From a bacterium (GTDB lineage: Bacteria; UBP7; UBA6624), in the NCBI GenBank assembly GCA_002716355.1, contig PBAU01000003.1, positions 124,001 to 188,000 on the forward strand: 64,000 nucleotides of DNA, written 5' to 3'. Positions 46,759 to 56,106 of the stretch are shown piece by piece. The notes under the pieces were generated by a model. It was given only the letters and a program-made list of their open reading frames with translations. It was not told where the DNA came from and ran no database searches. Position 1 is the first letter of the stretch, and every line of letters begins with the position of its first letter. The translations under genes and the position numbers were made by a program.

Positions 46759-47586
46759 GTGAAAACCAAAACAAGCAATAAGAACAAAATAAATACATCC
46801 ATACTTATCGGATCAGGCAAAGGTGGAGTTGGAAAATCAATGGTTTCTGCAAATGTGGCACTAGGGCTTGCCTCAAGAGGTCTAAAGGTTGGATTGCTTG
46901 ATGCGGATATATATGGTCCTAGCCAGTCTCATTTTTTTAATCTTCCAGAAAGAACAGGAGCAACAGAAAAAGGATCGATAATCCCGCATGAAAAACATGG
47001 CATAAAAATACTTTCAATGGGCTCAATAGTCAGCAAAGACAAACCATTGATTTGGAGAGGTCCAGTTGTGCATAGGGCTTTAGAACAATTAACTAAAGAT
47101 GTGGAATGGGGGGAAATTGACATTCTTATTGCTGATATACCTCCAGGAACCGGAGATCCCTTGATATCACTAACGAATATACTAAAGCCATCAGGCAGCG
47201 TGCTTGTGACAACCCCTCAAAACACATCAATCAATGATGCTTTAAGGTCAAAGAGCGCTTTTGATAAACTGAATTGTGAAATCATAGGGATTGTTACAAA
47301 CATGAGTGGATACTTTGATAAATCACAAGACAAAATATTGCCTCTTTTCCCTAATGCAATCAATTCATTCGCTTCAAAAAATAACTTAAAAATAATTGGT
47401 GAAATACCTTTTGACCCATTGATAGCACAAACATGCGAATCAGGCAGCCCCTACCTGTCAGATCCTAAAAATTTACAAAATGATATTTGGCAAAAAGTAA
47501 TTACAAACATATTAGAATTTGCTGAAAAAAAAATAACAGAAAACAAAAACAAAAACAGGATTGGCAACCTAGAAATCATTGACTAA
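46759..47586 (+). CDS. Mrp/ApbC-type P-loop ATPase lacking the CxxC motif
   Basis: The 275-residue protein has the deviant Walker A GSGKGGVGKSMVSANVALGLA (18-27) and DADIYGPSQSHFF, then IADIPPGTGDPLISL. It is Mrp/NBP35-like but has no N-terminal DUF59/MIP18 domain. The C-terminal CxxC that bridges the Fe-S cluster in the family (normally NMSYFxCPxC) is replaced by NMSGYFDKSQDK. An Fe-S carrier role is therefore doubtful; a divergent Mrp/ParA-like function is possible. The start is GTG. Its stop overlaps the convergent permease stop by 4 bp. Confidence 0.85.
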   Translation: MKTKTSNKNKINTSILIGSGKGGVGKSMVSANVALGLASRGLKVGLLDADIYGPSQSHFFNLPERTGATEKGSIIPHEKHGIKILSMGSIVSKDKPLIWRGPVVHRALEQLTKDVEWGEIDILIADIPPGTGDPLISLTNILKPSGSVLVTTPQNTSINDALRSKSAFDKLNCEIIGIVTNMSGYFDKSQDKILPLFPNAINSFASKNNLKIIGEIPFDPLIAQTCESGSPYLSDPKNLQNDIWQKVITNILEFAEKKITENKNKNRIGNLEIID

Positions 47587-49373
47587 AGATAATAATAAAT
47601 AATTGTCCAACACGCTGCAGCACCGGTTATCAAAGTCATTGGGATTCCAATTTTTATAAAATCTTTAAACTTGTACTGGCCTAAGCTGAATACAAGAGTA
47701 TTTGTCTGGTATCCAATAGGTGTTGCAAAAGATGCTGAAGCTGCTATTGCAACAGCAAGCATGAAAGGATAAGGGTCCCAATTCATTGAAGTACACAAAG
47801 TTAAAACCAATGGAACGAATGTGATTGCAGTCGCTGCATTAGACAAAAAACTTGTCGCTATTGCAACTAATAAATAAATAACAATCAATGCTGAAGATGA
47901 AGAAGTGTTTTGAAGACCACCTTGAAGATCTTGAACAAAGTTGTCAAAAATACCCTTTTCATACATTGCGTTACTCCAAGCAAGAAGGCCAACAAGAAGA
48001 ACAACAACCTTATGGTCAACAGCCTCTATAGCCTCTTCTATCTTTACGGTATTGAAAATCAACATTCCACCTACAACAACAATTGATACAAGATCTAATG
48101 AAAAACCCCTATAGGCTAAAAATATAAATACAAATAATGCCAATATTGCAACATTAGCATGTTTTCTGTGAAAAAAATTGTATTTATTTTCAGAAACGAT
48201 TACCAAGTCTGAATAAGGCTCATTAATTTTCTCAAAATTCGTTGAAGTGCCGTGAAGAAGCAATGTGTCACCTACACGCAAACGATAATTCATCAATGAA
48301 CCTTTTACAGGCTTTGACCCATGCCTTATGCTAAGGACAGTCAGGCCAAAATGATCACGAAAGGAAAGCTCTCCAATTGTCCTACCTGCCATTTGAGAAC
48401 CAGGAACAACTAAAGCTTGCCCCAACTTTAACCCTTCCTCTGCGGCAGATTGAAGCTCTTGTTCTGGTCCAATCATTTGTATCTCATACCTTTCAGAAAG
48501 GTAACCACATCTATCAGGATCAACTCTAACTAAAAATTCATCCCCTTCAACAAATAAAGTATCTCTATGGGGAGCCATAACCATATTGTGGTCTTTTCTA
48601 TGTATCTCTACAAGCTCAACCCCTGACTCAAAAAGAAATCCTGAATCCTCAAGATTTTTACCTACCAATATTGAATTTTCTTGTATTCGAAAAGCAACCA
48701 TAAAGCTATTTAATTCATAATTTTCAGTCAAATTTTCGCGGATATGAGTGTCAGGAAGCAACTTTCTTCCAAAAAAAGTCAACCAGACCCCACCTGCAAC
48801 AGCAGCAGCAAAGCCCGGAATGATAAAAGAAAACATCTCTATTTTTCGAAAATCTAAACCATTTGACGCTATAAGTTCCGAATAAGACTGAGCAACAAGC
48901 AAATTGGTCGAGGTTCCAATGAGGGTCATCGCTCCGCCTAAGATTGCAACATAAGATATTGGTATAAGAAGCTTACTTGTAGAAATGCCGCTTCTTCTTC
49001 CAAGCTCTAATGCAACGGGTATAAGAATTATCACAACAGCAGTATTGTTAAGAAACATTGAAAGAACTGCAATCACAAAAAAGAAAAAACCAACTCTAAA
49101 TCTCGTTACAGACCTTGGCTCGCCTTCACTTCCAACCAAAAATCTTCCTATCAGGTTGAAAGCTCCGCTTTTTTGGATTGCAAAGCCAAGTACATATAGT
49201 GCAGAAATCGTAACAACAGCCGGATCAACAATGACAGCGAGACCTTCTGAAGGACTAAGTGCACCAAAAGCAATTAACAAAAACCACAAACCCGCCCCGA
49301 CCCTTTCGTAAGCAACAAGATCAAAAACAAGAAGCACTATTGCGCAGATGCCTAAAAAAACAGAAATATCCAT
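47583..49373 (-). CDS. SLC13-family permease with central RCK_C/TrkA-C domains
   Basis: The 596-residue protein has about 10-12 membrane segments in two blocks (~1-205 and ~395-596), with a soluble insert at ~215-385. The insert holds two TrkA-C/RCK-type domains (ILVGKNLEDSGF...EGDEFLVRVDPDRC and MAGRTIGELSFRDHFGLTVLSIRHG...RVGDTLLLHG). The second membrane block has the DASS-like FLSNAATAITFVPLVL and PIGYQTNTLVFSLG. This is the layout of YfbS/SAC1-type anion permeases; sulfate, dicarboxylate or another anion are candidates. It has no matching regulatory neighbour and precedes nothing co-oriented except the NYN gene upstream. Confidence 0.9.
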   Translation of the reverse strand: MDISVFLGICAIVLLVFDLVAYERVGAGLWFLLIAFGALSPSEGLAVIVDPAVVTISALYVLGFAIQKSGAFNLIGRFLVGSEGEPRSVTRFRVGFFFFVIAVLSMFLNNTAVVIILIPVALELGRRSGISTSKLLIPISYVAILGGAMTLIGTSTNLLVAQSYSELIASNGLDFRKIEMFSFIIPGFAAAVAGGVWLTFFGRKLLPDTHIRENLTENYELNSFMVAFRIQENSILVGKNLEDSGFLFESGVELVEIHRKDHNMVMAPHRDTLFVEGDEFLVRVDPDRCGYLSERYEIQMIGPEQELQSAAEEGLKLGQALVVPGSQMAGRTIGELSFRDHFGLTVLSIRHGSKPVKGSLMNYRLRVGDTLLLHGTSTNFEKINEPYSDLVIVSENKYNFFHRKHANVAILALFVFIFLAYRGFSLDLVSIVVVGGMLIFNTVKIEEAIEAVDHKVVVLLVGLLAWSNAMYEKGIFDNFVQDLQGGLQNTSSSSALIVIYLLVAIATSFLSNAATAITFVPLVLTLCTSMNWDPYPFMLAVAIAASASFATPIGYQTNTLVFSLGQYKFKDFIKIGIPMTLITGAAACWTIIYYYL

Positions 49374-49380
49374 AATCGAT

Positions 49381-50028
49381 TTACTTCAAGGAAAGCTTCC
49401 TGAAGTCTTGCCTATCTAAAAGTTTATGAAAATCAGCATGGTTGATCAATTCAGAAGATACATTACCCCTGGATGAAACGACACCAACAACTTGTCCAAT
49501 TTCCTTTAAATTCTTTAAAAGATGAATAAAGTCTGCATCACCTGAAACGAGTATCTGAACATCTGATATCTCTCTATTTGCATCTTTAATCATATCTACA
49601 GCTATCTGAACATCTATGCCCTTCTCTTTGATTTCAATTGCATCATCTATCAAAAAACTTCTTAGAGAGGATTCCAAACTTGCCAATTTAGCAATCGCCT
49701 CTCTTGGCAAGGTTTTATCCTGACATGCCTTCTTTATTGTTTCCAGAATGTTTTTAGAAACTTTCCTTGTCTCAACCTTTAGCTTGCCTAGCTTAACCTC
49801 CATCCTTTCTTGCCTATTGATAAATTCCACAAATTTAGATTTGCGATCGTATGCTATTGGGTCTAAACTTCTATCTGGCAAAGCAACGTAGTAATAAGCT
49901 CTTATTAGCCTTTTATCGCTGCCAACAATATTTTGCACAAGCCTTTTAACATCAACTCTTGCGATTCCATAATCCATGTGCGATCTATAAAGATTATGTG
50001 CATCAATATATACAATTACTTTTTCCAC
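49381..50028 (-). CDS. NYN/LabA-like (DUF88) putative ribonuclease
   Basis: The 215-residue protein has IDAHNLYRSHMDYG at the start (NYN Asp), AYYYVALPDRSLDPIAYDRKSKFV, then KEKGIDVQIAVDMIKD and VSGDADFIHLLKNLKEIGQVVGVVSSRGNVSSELINHADFH. NYN domains are PIN-fold, metal-dependent RNases, and LabA-type members are widely distributed in bacteria. The predicted start is GTG. It sits 7 bp upstream of the permease and may be co-transcribed. Confidence 0.9.
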   Translation of the reverse strand: MEKVIVYIDAHNLYRSHMDYGIARVDVKRLVQNIVGSDKRLIRAYYYVALPDRSLDPIAYDRKSKFVEFINRQERMEVKLGKLKVETRKVSKNILETIKKACQDKTLPREAIAKLASLESSLRSFLIDDAIEIKEKGIDVQIAVDMIKDANREISDVQILVSGDADFIHLLKNLKEIGQVVGVVSSRGNVSSELINHADFHKLLDRQDFRKLSLK

Positions 50029-50095
50029 CTTAAAAAACCTCTTACCAAATTCTATATTTTTTTTCGAATTAATGCTAAGTCAAAAAAATAATAGA

Positions 50096-50103
50096 TATAG
50101 AAT
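50096..50103 (+). promoter_or_regulatory. Candidate -10 element before fumC
   Basis: TATAGAAT is followed by 10 bases and the ATG at 50114. It is the same octamer as before korA. No clear -35 was seen. The surrounding 85-bp spacer is otherwise A+T-rich and featureless. Confidence 0.35.
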
Positions 50104-50113
50104 TAACTTTTAG

Positions 50114-51430
50114 ATGAATAAGCTTTACGGAAAAGAAACACAGCTTGCAATAGACAATTTCAAAATATCTTCACAGAAGATTTCCCAACATGTAATTTCA
50201 GCCATTGCTTTAATCAAATACTCTATGGCTAAAGCTAACAGCAAATTTAAACTACTTGAAAAAAGCAAACTTGAACCAATACAGAAGGCAAGTCAGGAGG
50301 TTATGGACGGAAAATGGCTTGAACAGTTTCCGATAGATGTCTTTCAGACAGGTTCTGGAACAAGCACGCACATGAATGTCAATGAAGTGGTTGCAAAAAG
50401 AAGCTCTGAACTATCAAGTACAAAAATTGATGCTCATGATGATTTAAACATAGGACAGTCATCGAATGATGTCATACCTTCATCAATACAGATTGCAGCT
50501 GCCCTAGCAATTAAAAATCATCTAATTCCATCACTTAAAAACCTAATAAACGAAACAGAAGCCCTTGCGCAAAGGTCATCCGGCTTGATAAAAACTGGCA
50601 GGACCCATCTTATGGATGCACTGCCAATCAAGCTTGAGGATGAAATTAAAGCTTGGAAATATGGTCTTGAATATTGCCTTGAAGAAATTAGCGACTGTTT
50701 AAAAAAATTATCTGAAATTCCTTTAGGCGGAACAGCTGTCGGATCTGGTGCAAACTCATCAAGGAAAGCCACCCTGGAATGTTTAAACATAATGTCTGAA
50801 AAAACATCATTACAACTAAAACAAATTAAATCTCCATTTTTAGGCATGTCAATTCCCCTTCCCTTGCTGATTGCTTCATCTCGTTTAAAAAACCTGTCAT
50901 CGTGTCTTTACAAGATTTCAAATGATTTAAGATGGATGAATTCAGGGCCACTTGCGGGTTTGTCAGAGATCAAGCTGCCCAAACTTCAACCAGGATCATC
51001 CATAATGCCCGGTAAAGTTAATCCAGTTATACCTGAGGCAGTGTGTCAAGCTTGTTTTCAAGTTCAAGGAAATGACAACGTTGTAACGAATGCAGTTTCT
51101 TCTGGATCCTTCCAACTGAATGTCACGTATCCACTTATTTCAAAAAATCTACTTGAATCAATTGAACTGTTATCAAACTCAATGATTGCACTTTCCGAAA
51201 AAGGAATCAACAGCATTGAGTTCAACAAAGATCTTATTCAGGAAAGACTTTGGAAAAACCCAATACTAGTAACTGCACTAAACTCGAGAATAGGTTATAA
51301 AAAAGCATCGAAAATAGCGCAAAAAGCCTATAATGAAAAAAGAAGCATCCTTGATGTTGCATCGGAAATGACAAATATTTCCAAAGAAGAGCTAAAAGAA
51401 ATAATGGACCCAGGAAGACTTTCCCAATGA
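50114..51430 (+). CDS. fumC: Class II fumarate hydratase
   Basis: The 438-residue lyase has FQTGSGTSTHMNVNEVVAKRSSEL, NIGQSSNDVIPSSIQ and GRTHLMDALPI, then the signature GSSIMPGKVNPVIPEAVCQ. It interconverts fumarate and malate. It is a little shorter than E. coli FumC (467). Aspartase is related, but the TGSGTST/GSSIMPGKVN set fits fumarase best. It overlaps the following membrane-protein gene by 4 bp. Confidence 0.92.
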   Translation: MNKLYGKETQLAIDNFKISSQKISQHVISAIALIKYSMAKANSKFKLLEKSKLEPIQKASQEVMDGKWLEQFPIDVFQTGSGTSTHMNVNEVVAKRSSELSSTKIDAHDDLNIGQSSNDVIPSSIQIAAALAIKNHLIPSLKNLINETEALAQRSSGLIKTGRTHLMDALPIKLEDEIKAWKYGLEYCLEEISDCLKKLSEIPLGGTAVGSGANSSRKATLECLNIMSEKTSLQLKQIKSPFLGMSIPLPLLIASSRLKNLSSCLYKISNDLRWMNSGPLAGLSEIKLPKLQPGSSIMPGKVNPVIPEAVCQACFQVQGNDNVVTNAVSSGSFQLNVTYPLISKNLLESIELLSNSMIALSEKGINSIEFNKDLIQERLWKNPILVTALNSRIGYKKASKIAQKAYNEKRSILDVASEMTNISKEELKEIMDPGRLSQ

Positions 51431-52158
51431 AACAATTAACAAAATCATTTGAAAAATTTTTAGATTTGAATTTCTTTATCCCAGTCTGGCTTTTAACAGC
51501 TATTCCAACCATACTTATCTATAGAGGAAGTGGAGTGAATCCAACAACAATAGCAACTCCAGCTGCACAAAAAATAATAGAGGCTGCTATCTTTAAATTC
51601 TTTAGCACCACTACAGGTATCATTACGCTTGTGTTCATCTTGCTCTGTCAGGTCTTACTCACAACAATATCTTTAAAAAAGGCAAAAAATGCTAACATAT
51701 CAGTAAAAGAATGTCTAAACCAAGCAGTAGAAGCTTTTCCTAGATTCTTTTTGACTGCTATGGTTCTCATTTTGATAGTTGGTTCCGCAATAATGATTGG
51801 CGCTGCCACTGTTGGCCTTGCCTTCATAATAATTGCCCCTGCCCTCGCGTGGTTTTCAATCTCTTCTATTTTTTGGATAGCTTCAGTGGTGGAAAACAAA
51901 AAATCCGGGTTCACACCAATTGCAGAAAGCATAAGCATTTCAAAAGGAAAGATGTGGTACATATTTTTCACCTTGACTGTAACTGGGATTTCAATCAGCA
52001 TTACACAATCTATCCTTTCCGCAATTGGATCATTGGCAAATGAAACAATGAGTATTCTTTTAGGAGCAGCAATAGGACCGTTGGGTCCTTTGGTTACAGC
52101 ACAGATGTACATTGATTTTTCAAAATCAAAAAAACAAAAAAAGGAAAAAGAGAGCTAA
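51427..52158 (+). CDS. Multi-pass membrane protein (about six segments)
   Basis: The 243-residue protein has hydrophobic segments at about 15-30, 55-80, 98-125, 125-145, 175-195 and 205-225. The pattern resembles the membrane domains of glycerophosphodiester phosphodiesterase-like/YciC-type proteins (repeated 'a-ai-fsisk gkmw yif' loops), but I do not recognise a definite family. The start overlaps the fumC stop (ATGA), and the 3' end overlaps convergent lplA by 4 bp. Confidence 0.75.
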   Translation: MKQLTKSFEKFLDLNFFIPVWLLTAIPTILIYRGSGVNPTTIATPAAQKIIEAAIFKFFSTTTGIITLVFILLCQVLLTTISLKKAKNANISVKECLNQAVEAFPRFFLTAMVLILIVGSAIMIGAATVGLAFIIIAPALAWFSISSIFWIASVVENKKSGFTPIAESISISKGKMWYIFFTLTVTGISISITQSILSAIGSLANETMSILLGAAIGPLGPLVTAQMYIDFSKSKKQKKEKES

Positions 52159-52907
52159 TCGAGCTTGCCTTTTTTCAAAATATTCACATATTTTGTTTCT
52201 GGCAACCTTTCCTTGATCTGATTATCAAAATCAAATTCAAGACATGGAATTTGAAAAAAATCTTTTGCTATTTGTAATATTTGCTTTTTTATAGACTTAG
52301 CATCTAAGCAAATGTCTAACATTTTCAAATTTGAAACATAATCTTCATGCGGTATACCTGGTCTATCAGGAGGTATTGGCAAATATCTTTTTATTTTCTC
52401 AATCGGCGTATCAATAAGCAATGTGCCATGCCAAAGAAGGGCATTGCCCCTTCTAGCCTGAGCTGTTCCTGAAACTTTTTTAAAGTCATTCGATTTTGCA
52501 GCAAGTATGTCACTTATCCTTCCAGTTGAGCTATTCAATCCATTTTGATTTAAAAAATTTTGTATTATTAATGAAAGCCATTCGAAAGACTTTTTTGGAT
52601 CAAGCGGCAGCTTCCACCTTTTTCTATCAAGCGCTATAGCTATATTAAGATTACCTCTATCGTGAAAAACGGCACCACCTCCACTGAATCTCCTGTAAAC
52701 ACCAACATTGTCCTTAATGCAGTTTTCAATATTGCAAACTTCTTCTATTTTTTGCGACTTGCCTAAAATAACAGAATCATCACCTTTCCAAAACCTCAAC
52801 CAAACATTATCTGGATTCAACTTGACGTCTTCAAGAAGAAACTCCTCAATCCTCAAATTAAGATTCTGATTTGCTGCGGAGTAATCAAGATAATTAATCT
52901 TCGACAT
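52155..52907 (-). CDS. lplA: Lipoate-protein ligase A-like enzyme
   Basis: The ATG at 52907 is the likely start (MSKINYLDYSAANQNL), overlapping the gcvP end by 14 bp; a longer frame to 52964 would run further into gcvP. The ~250-residue BPL/LplA/LipB-fold enzyme has RFSGGGAVFHDRGNLNIA, the conserved Lys in KVSGTAQARR and LLWHGTLLI. It attaches lipoate to carrier proteins, here most obviously GcvH. LplA/LipM/LipL functions cannot be separated by eye. Confidence 0.9.
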   Translation of the reverse strand: MSKINYLDYSAANQNLNLRIEEFLLEDVKLNPDNVWLRFWKGDDSVILGKSQKIEEVCNIENCIKDNVGVYRRFSGGGAVFHDRGNLNIAIALDRKRWKLPLDPKKSFEWLSLIIQNFLNQNGLNSSTGRISDILAAKSNDFKKVSGTAQARRGNALLWHGTLLIDTPIEKIKRYLPIPPDRPGIPHEDYVSNLKMLDICLDAKSIKKQILQIAKDFFQIPCLEFDFDNQIKERLPETKYVNILKKGKLD

Positions 52908-55743
52908 CAAAACTCTCAACCGGTGGGCAGGTGCAAATAAAATTCCTATCTCCAAAAGTTTCATCTATCCTGGATACAGAAGGATAAAATTTCCTCTCTT
53001 TAACCCACCCTAAAGGGAAAAAAGCTTTTTCTCTAGTGTAAGGACGATCCCAATTGGAATTCGCTATTGATGCTGCAGTATGTGGGGAGTTCTTCAAAAC
53101 ATTATTCTCCTTTGGCATGATGCCTGCATTAATTTCATCAATTTCTTTTCTTATTGAAATCAAAGCTTCTGCAAACCTGTCTAGCTCAGCTTTGTCTTCA
53201 CTTTCGGTTGGCTCAATCATCACTGTGCCTGGAACTGGGAATGAAACAGTAGGAGCATGAAAGCCATAATCCATTAATCTTTTAGCTATATCAGTTACAT
53301 TAACACCTGTGTCGTTTTCGATATCACGTAAATCAAGGATAAACTCATGTGCAACATTTCCAGTTTTTCCCTTAAAAAGAACCTTGTATGCTTTTTGAGT
53401 TTTTTTCATTAGATAGTTTGCATTGAGTATTGCCGTTTGGGTTGCTTTTTTCAAACCTGAAAAACCCATCATCCTTATGTACAAAAAAGGAATACAAAGT
53501 ATAGATGCACTTCCCCAAGGGGCAGAAGAAACCTGCTTACCCTTGTGTCCTGTTTTTATTACTGAGTGACTAGGTAAAAAAGCTTTAAGATGTTTTGCAA
53601 CGCAAATTGGACCAACCCCTGGACCACCACCACCATGCGGTATACAGAAAGTTTTATGAAGATTCAAATGACAAACATCCATTCCATAATCACCAGGCCT
53701 ACATAAACCAACTTGAGCATTCATATTTGCACCATCCATATAAACCTGACCACCAACAGAATGAATCAAATCAGCAATATCTTTAATTTTGTGCTCAAAA
53801 ACACCATGAGTTGAAGGATAGGTAACCATTAATGCTCCAATTTCATCACCATATTTTTTACATTTATCCTGAAGGTCTTCAAAATCAACATTTCCATGCT
53901 TGTCACAAGCAACTACTTTTACCTTGAAGCCCGCCATGACCGCACTGGCAGGATTTGTTCCATGAGCAGAACTAGGTATCAAGCAAACTTTCTTATGACG
54001 ATTACCATTGCTCAAATGATAATCCCTTATGCATAAAAGGCCAGCATACTCTCCCTGTGAACCAGCATTTGGCTGAAGTGAACATCCATCAAGGCCCGTC
54101 AAAGCACAAAGGTCCCTCTCAAGCCAGCAGATTAATTCTTTGTATCCTTTTGTCTGTGATTCAGGAGCAAATGGATGTATGTTTGAATTTTTAGCCAATG
54201 TTACCGGGTACATGCATGAAGTCGGATTAAGCTTCATCGTGCAGGAGCCTAAAGGTATCATTGATGAGGTAAGGCTCAAATCTTTATTTTCAAGCCTTTT
54301 TAAATATCTAAGCATATTATGCTCACTATGCAAGGTATTAAAAACAGGATTGCTTAAATAAATACTTGACCTTCCAGCAATTTCAATGCTTTTTGTCGTT
54401 GCTCTTTCAACAAAATCTTTCTTTAGGTCGTCAAAATCAGCAGATATGCCAAAAATACTTAAAACCTCATGCACATCTTTAATTTCAGTAAGTTCATCAA
54501 ATGAAATTCCAATTGCAAATTTATCAAACTTTCTAAGATTTATTTTTCGACGAGCTGCCATTTTATGAATTTTTTCTGCGTCACAATAAACCTTTAATGT
54601 GTCAAAAACAATTGAAGATTCAGTTTTAAATCCTGATTTTTTTAAATTTCCATGTAAAAGATCCATCAGGAAATGAATTTTTTTTGCAATACCCTTAAGA
54701 CCTTTTGGTCCATGGTACATTGCATATGCAGCAGAAATAACAGCCAATAAAACCTGACTTGTGCAAATATTGCTTGTGGCTCGCTCTCTCCTTATGTGCT
54801 GTTCTCTACTTTGAAGGGACAATCTGTATGCTGGACCTCCTTCAGAATCAACTGAAAGGCCAACAACTCTTCCAGGTATCTTTCTTTTATACTTTTCCCT
54901 TGTAGCAAAAAATGCAGCGTGAGGCCCTCCATAACCTAAAGGAACCCCAAATCTTTGCGCATTTCCAACAACGATGTCAACACCATAGTCAGAAGGAGGC
55001 TTGAAAAGAACAAGCGCCATTAAATCTGTTGCCACCGTGACTATACCTTTCTCAGCCTTAACAGCTTTCACTAATCCCGAACAATCTTTTAATATCGTTC
55101 CTTCAGTATCAGGAGTTTGTAAAATTAATCCAAAAACATCACCAGGGACCTCTTGGGAATCGACATCAAAACCAAACTCGTCAATCAAAATCCCTAAAGG
55201 TTCAGCTCTCGTTTTCAAAAGCTCTATTGTTTGTGGATGACATTTATCATGAACAAGATATCTTTTTTTATGTTTTTTCTTCTGAATATTAAAGCTCATT
55301 ATCATAGCTTCAGCTGCTGCAGTAGATTCATCAAGAAGAGAGGAATTGGACACCTCTAAGCCTGTTAAATCAGCAATCATGGTTTGGAAATTGAAAAGCA
55401 TCTCCAGTCTACCTTGAGAAATTTCTGCCTGATAGGGAGTGTATTGAGTGTACCAACCGGGATTCTCAAGTATATTTCTTTTAACAACATTTGGAAGGCG
55501 TGTTGCATAATAACCCATTCCTATAAAAGATTTAAAAATATTATTTTTATCTAAAATATCAAATATAAGCTTCTCTGCTTGATCTTCGCTAAAAGGATCT
55601 CCAACGTCTAAATCTTTATTTAAAAAAATAGAATCAGGAATAGCTTTTCTAGACAATTCATCCATAGATGAAAAACCTAAATATTTAAGCATTTCCTCTC
55701 TTTGAGAGTCTGTAGTTCCGATATGCCTTTCAACAAAAGCCAT
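52894..55743 (-). CDS. gcvP: Glycine dehydrogenase (decarboxylating), P protein
   Basis: The 949-residue protein is a full-length, single-chain GcvP. It has FVERHIGTTDSQREEML at the start, the N-half GMGYYATRLPNVVKRNILENPGWYTQYTPYQAEISQGRLE, and the C-half SMIPLGSCTMKLNPTSCMYPVT. The PLP lysine is in NLHKTFCIPHGGGGPG. It decarboxylates glycine and passes the aminomethyl group to GcvH. It overlaps gcvH by one base. Confidence 0.97.
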   Translation of the reverse strand: MAFVERHIGTTDSQREEMLKYLGFSSMDELSRKAIPDSIFLNKDLDVGDPFSEDQAEKLIFDILDKNNIFKSFIGMGYYATRLPNVVKRNILENPGWYTQYTPYQAEISQGRLEMLFNFQTMIADLTGLEVSNSSLLDESTAAAEAMIMSFNIQKKKHKKRYLVHDKCHPQTIELLKTRAEPLGILIDEFGFDVDSQEVPGDVFGLILQTPDTEGTILKDCSGLVKAVKAEKGIVTVATDLMALVLFKPPSDYGVDIVVGNAQRFGVPLGYGGPHAAFFATREKYKRKIPGRVVGLSVDSEGGPAYRLSLQSREQHIRRERATSNICTSQVLLAVISAAYAMYHGPKGLKGIAKKIHFLMDLLHGNLKKSGFKTESSIVFDTLKVYCDAEKIHKMAARRKINLRKFDKFAIGISFDELTEIKDVHEVLSIFGISADFDDLKKDFVERATTKSIEIAGRSSIYLSNPVFNTLHSEHNMLRYLKRLENKDLSLTSSMIPLGSCTMKLNPTSCMYPVTLAKNSNIHPFAPESQTKGYKELICWLERDLCALTGLDGCSLQPNAGSQGEYAGLLCIRDYHLSNGNRHKKVCLIPSSAHGTNPASAVMAGFKVKVVACDKHGNVDFEDLQDKCKKYGDEIGALMVTYPSTHGVFEHKIKDIADLIHSVGGQVYMDGANMNAQVGLCRPGDYGMDVCHLNLHKTFCIPHGGGGPGVGPICVAKHLKAFLPSHSVIKTGHKGKQVSSAPWGSASILCIPFLYIRMMGFSGLKKATQTAILNANYLMKKTQKAYKVLFKGKTGNVAHEFILDLRDIENDTGVNVTDIAKRLMDYGFHAPTVSFPVPGTVMIEPTESEDKAELDRFAEALISIRKEIDEINAGIMPKENNVLKNSPHTAASIANSNWDRPYTREKAFFPLGWVKERKFYPSVSRIDETFGDRNFICTCPPVESFDVED

Positions 55744-56102
55744 TAATGTTCTTCTTGCTTGTGAACCTCATAAGCCGCAGAGTTCATCAAATCTTGATTT
55801 TTATCAAAACTGGAAAAAGAAATAAGCCAACCTTTATCTTCAGCAGAAGCATTTACCAACTGAGGGCTGTCTTCAAGTTCTTCATTTACATTTTCAACTA
55901 TACCAGAAACAGGAGAGTAAACAACCTCACTAGTTTTAACACTGTCTATCTCAGCAATTTCATCACCTACAGACACTTCGTCCCCTTCTTCAACAAGGAT
56001 TTCAATGTAAGTTAAATCCCCTAAAGCATTCTGCGCATGGTCAGTTATTCCTATCTTGCTAGTATCCTCATCGAACCATTCATGTGTTTTTGAATAAAGC
56101 AT
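55743..56102 (-). CDS. gcvH: Glycine cleavage system H protein
   Basis: The start is the ATG at 56102, 4 bp after the gcvT stop, with AGGAGA upstream inside gcvT; the ORF open to 56144 is longer but overlaps gcvT. This gives 119 residues. The lipoyl lysine is K56 in EIDSVKTSEVVYSPVSG. Family cores are KTHEW, GITDHAQNALGDLTYIE and DKGWLISF. It carries the lipoate-bound aminomethyl group between P and T proteins. Confidence 0.96.
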   Translation of the reverse strand: MLYSKTHEWFDEDTSKIGITDHAQNALGDLTYIEILVEEGDEVSVGDEIAEIDSVKTSEVVYSPVSGIVENVNEELEDSPQLVNASAEDKGWLISFSSFDKNQDLMNSAAYEVHKQEEH

Positions 56103-56106
56103 AAAT

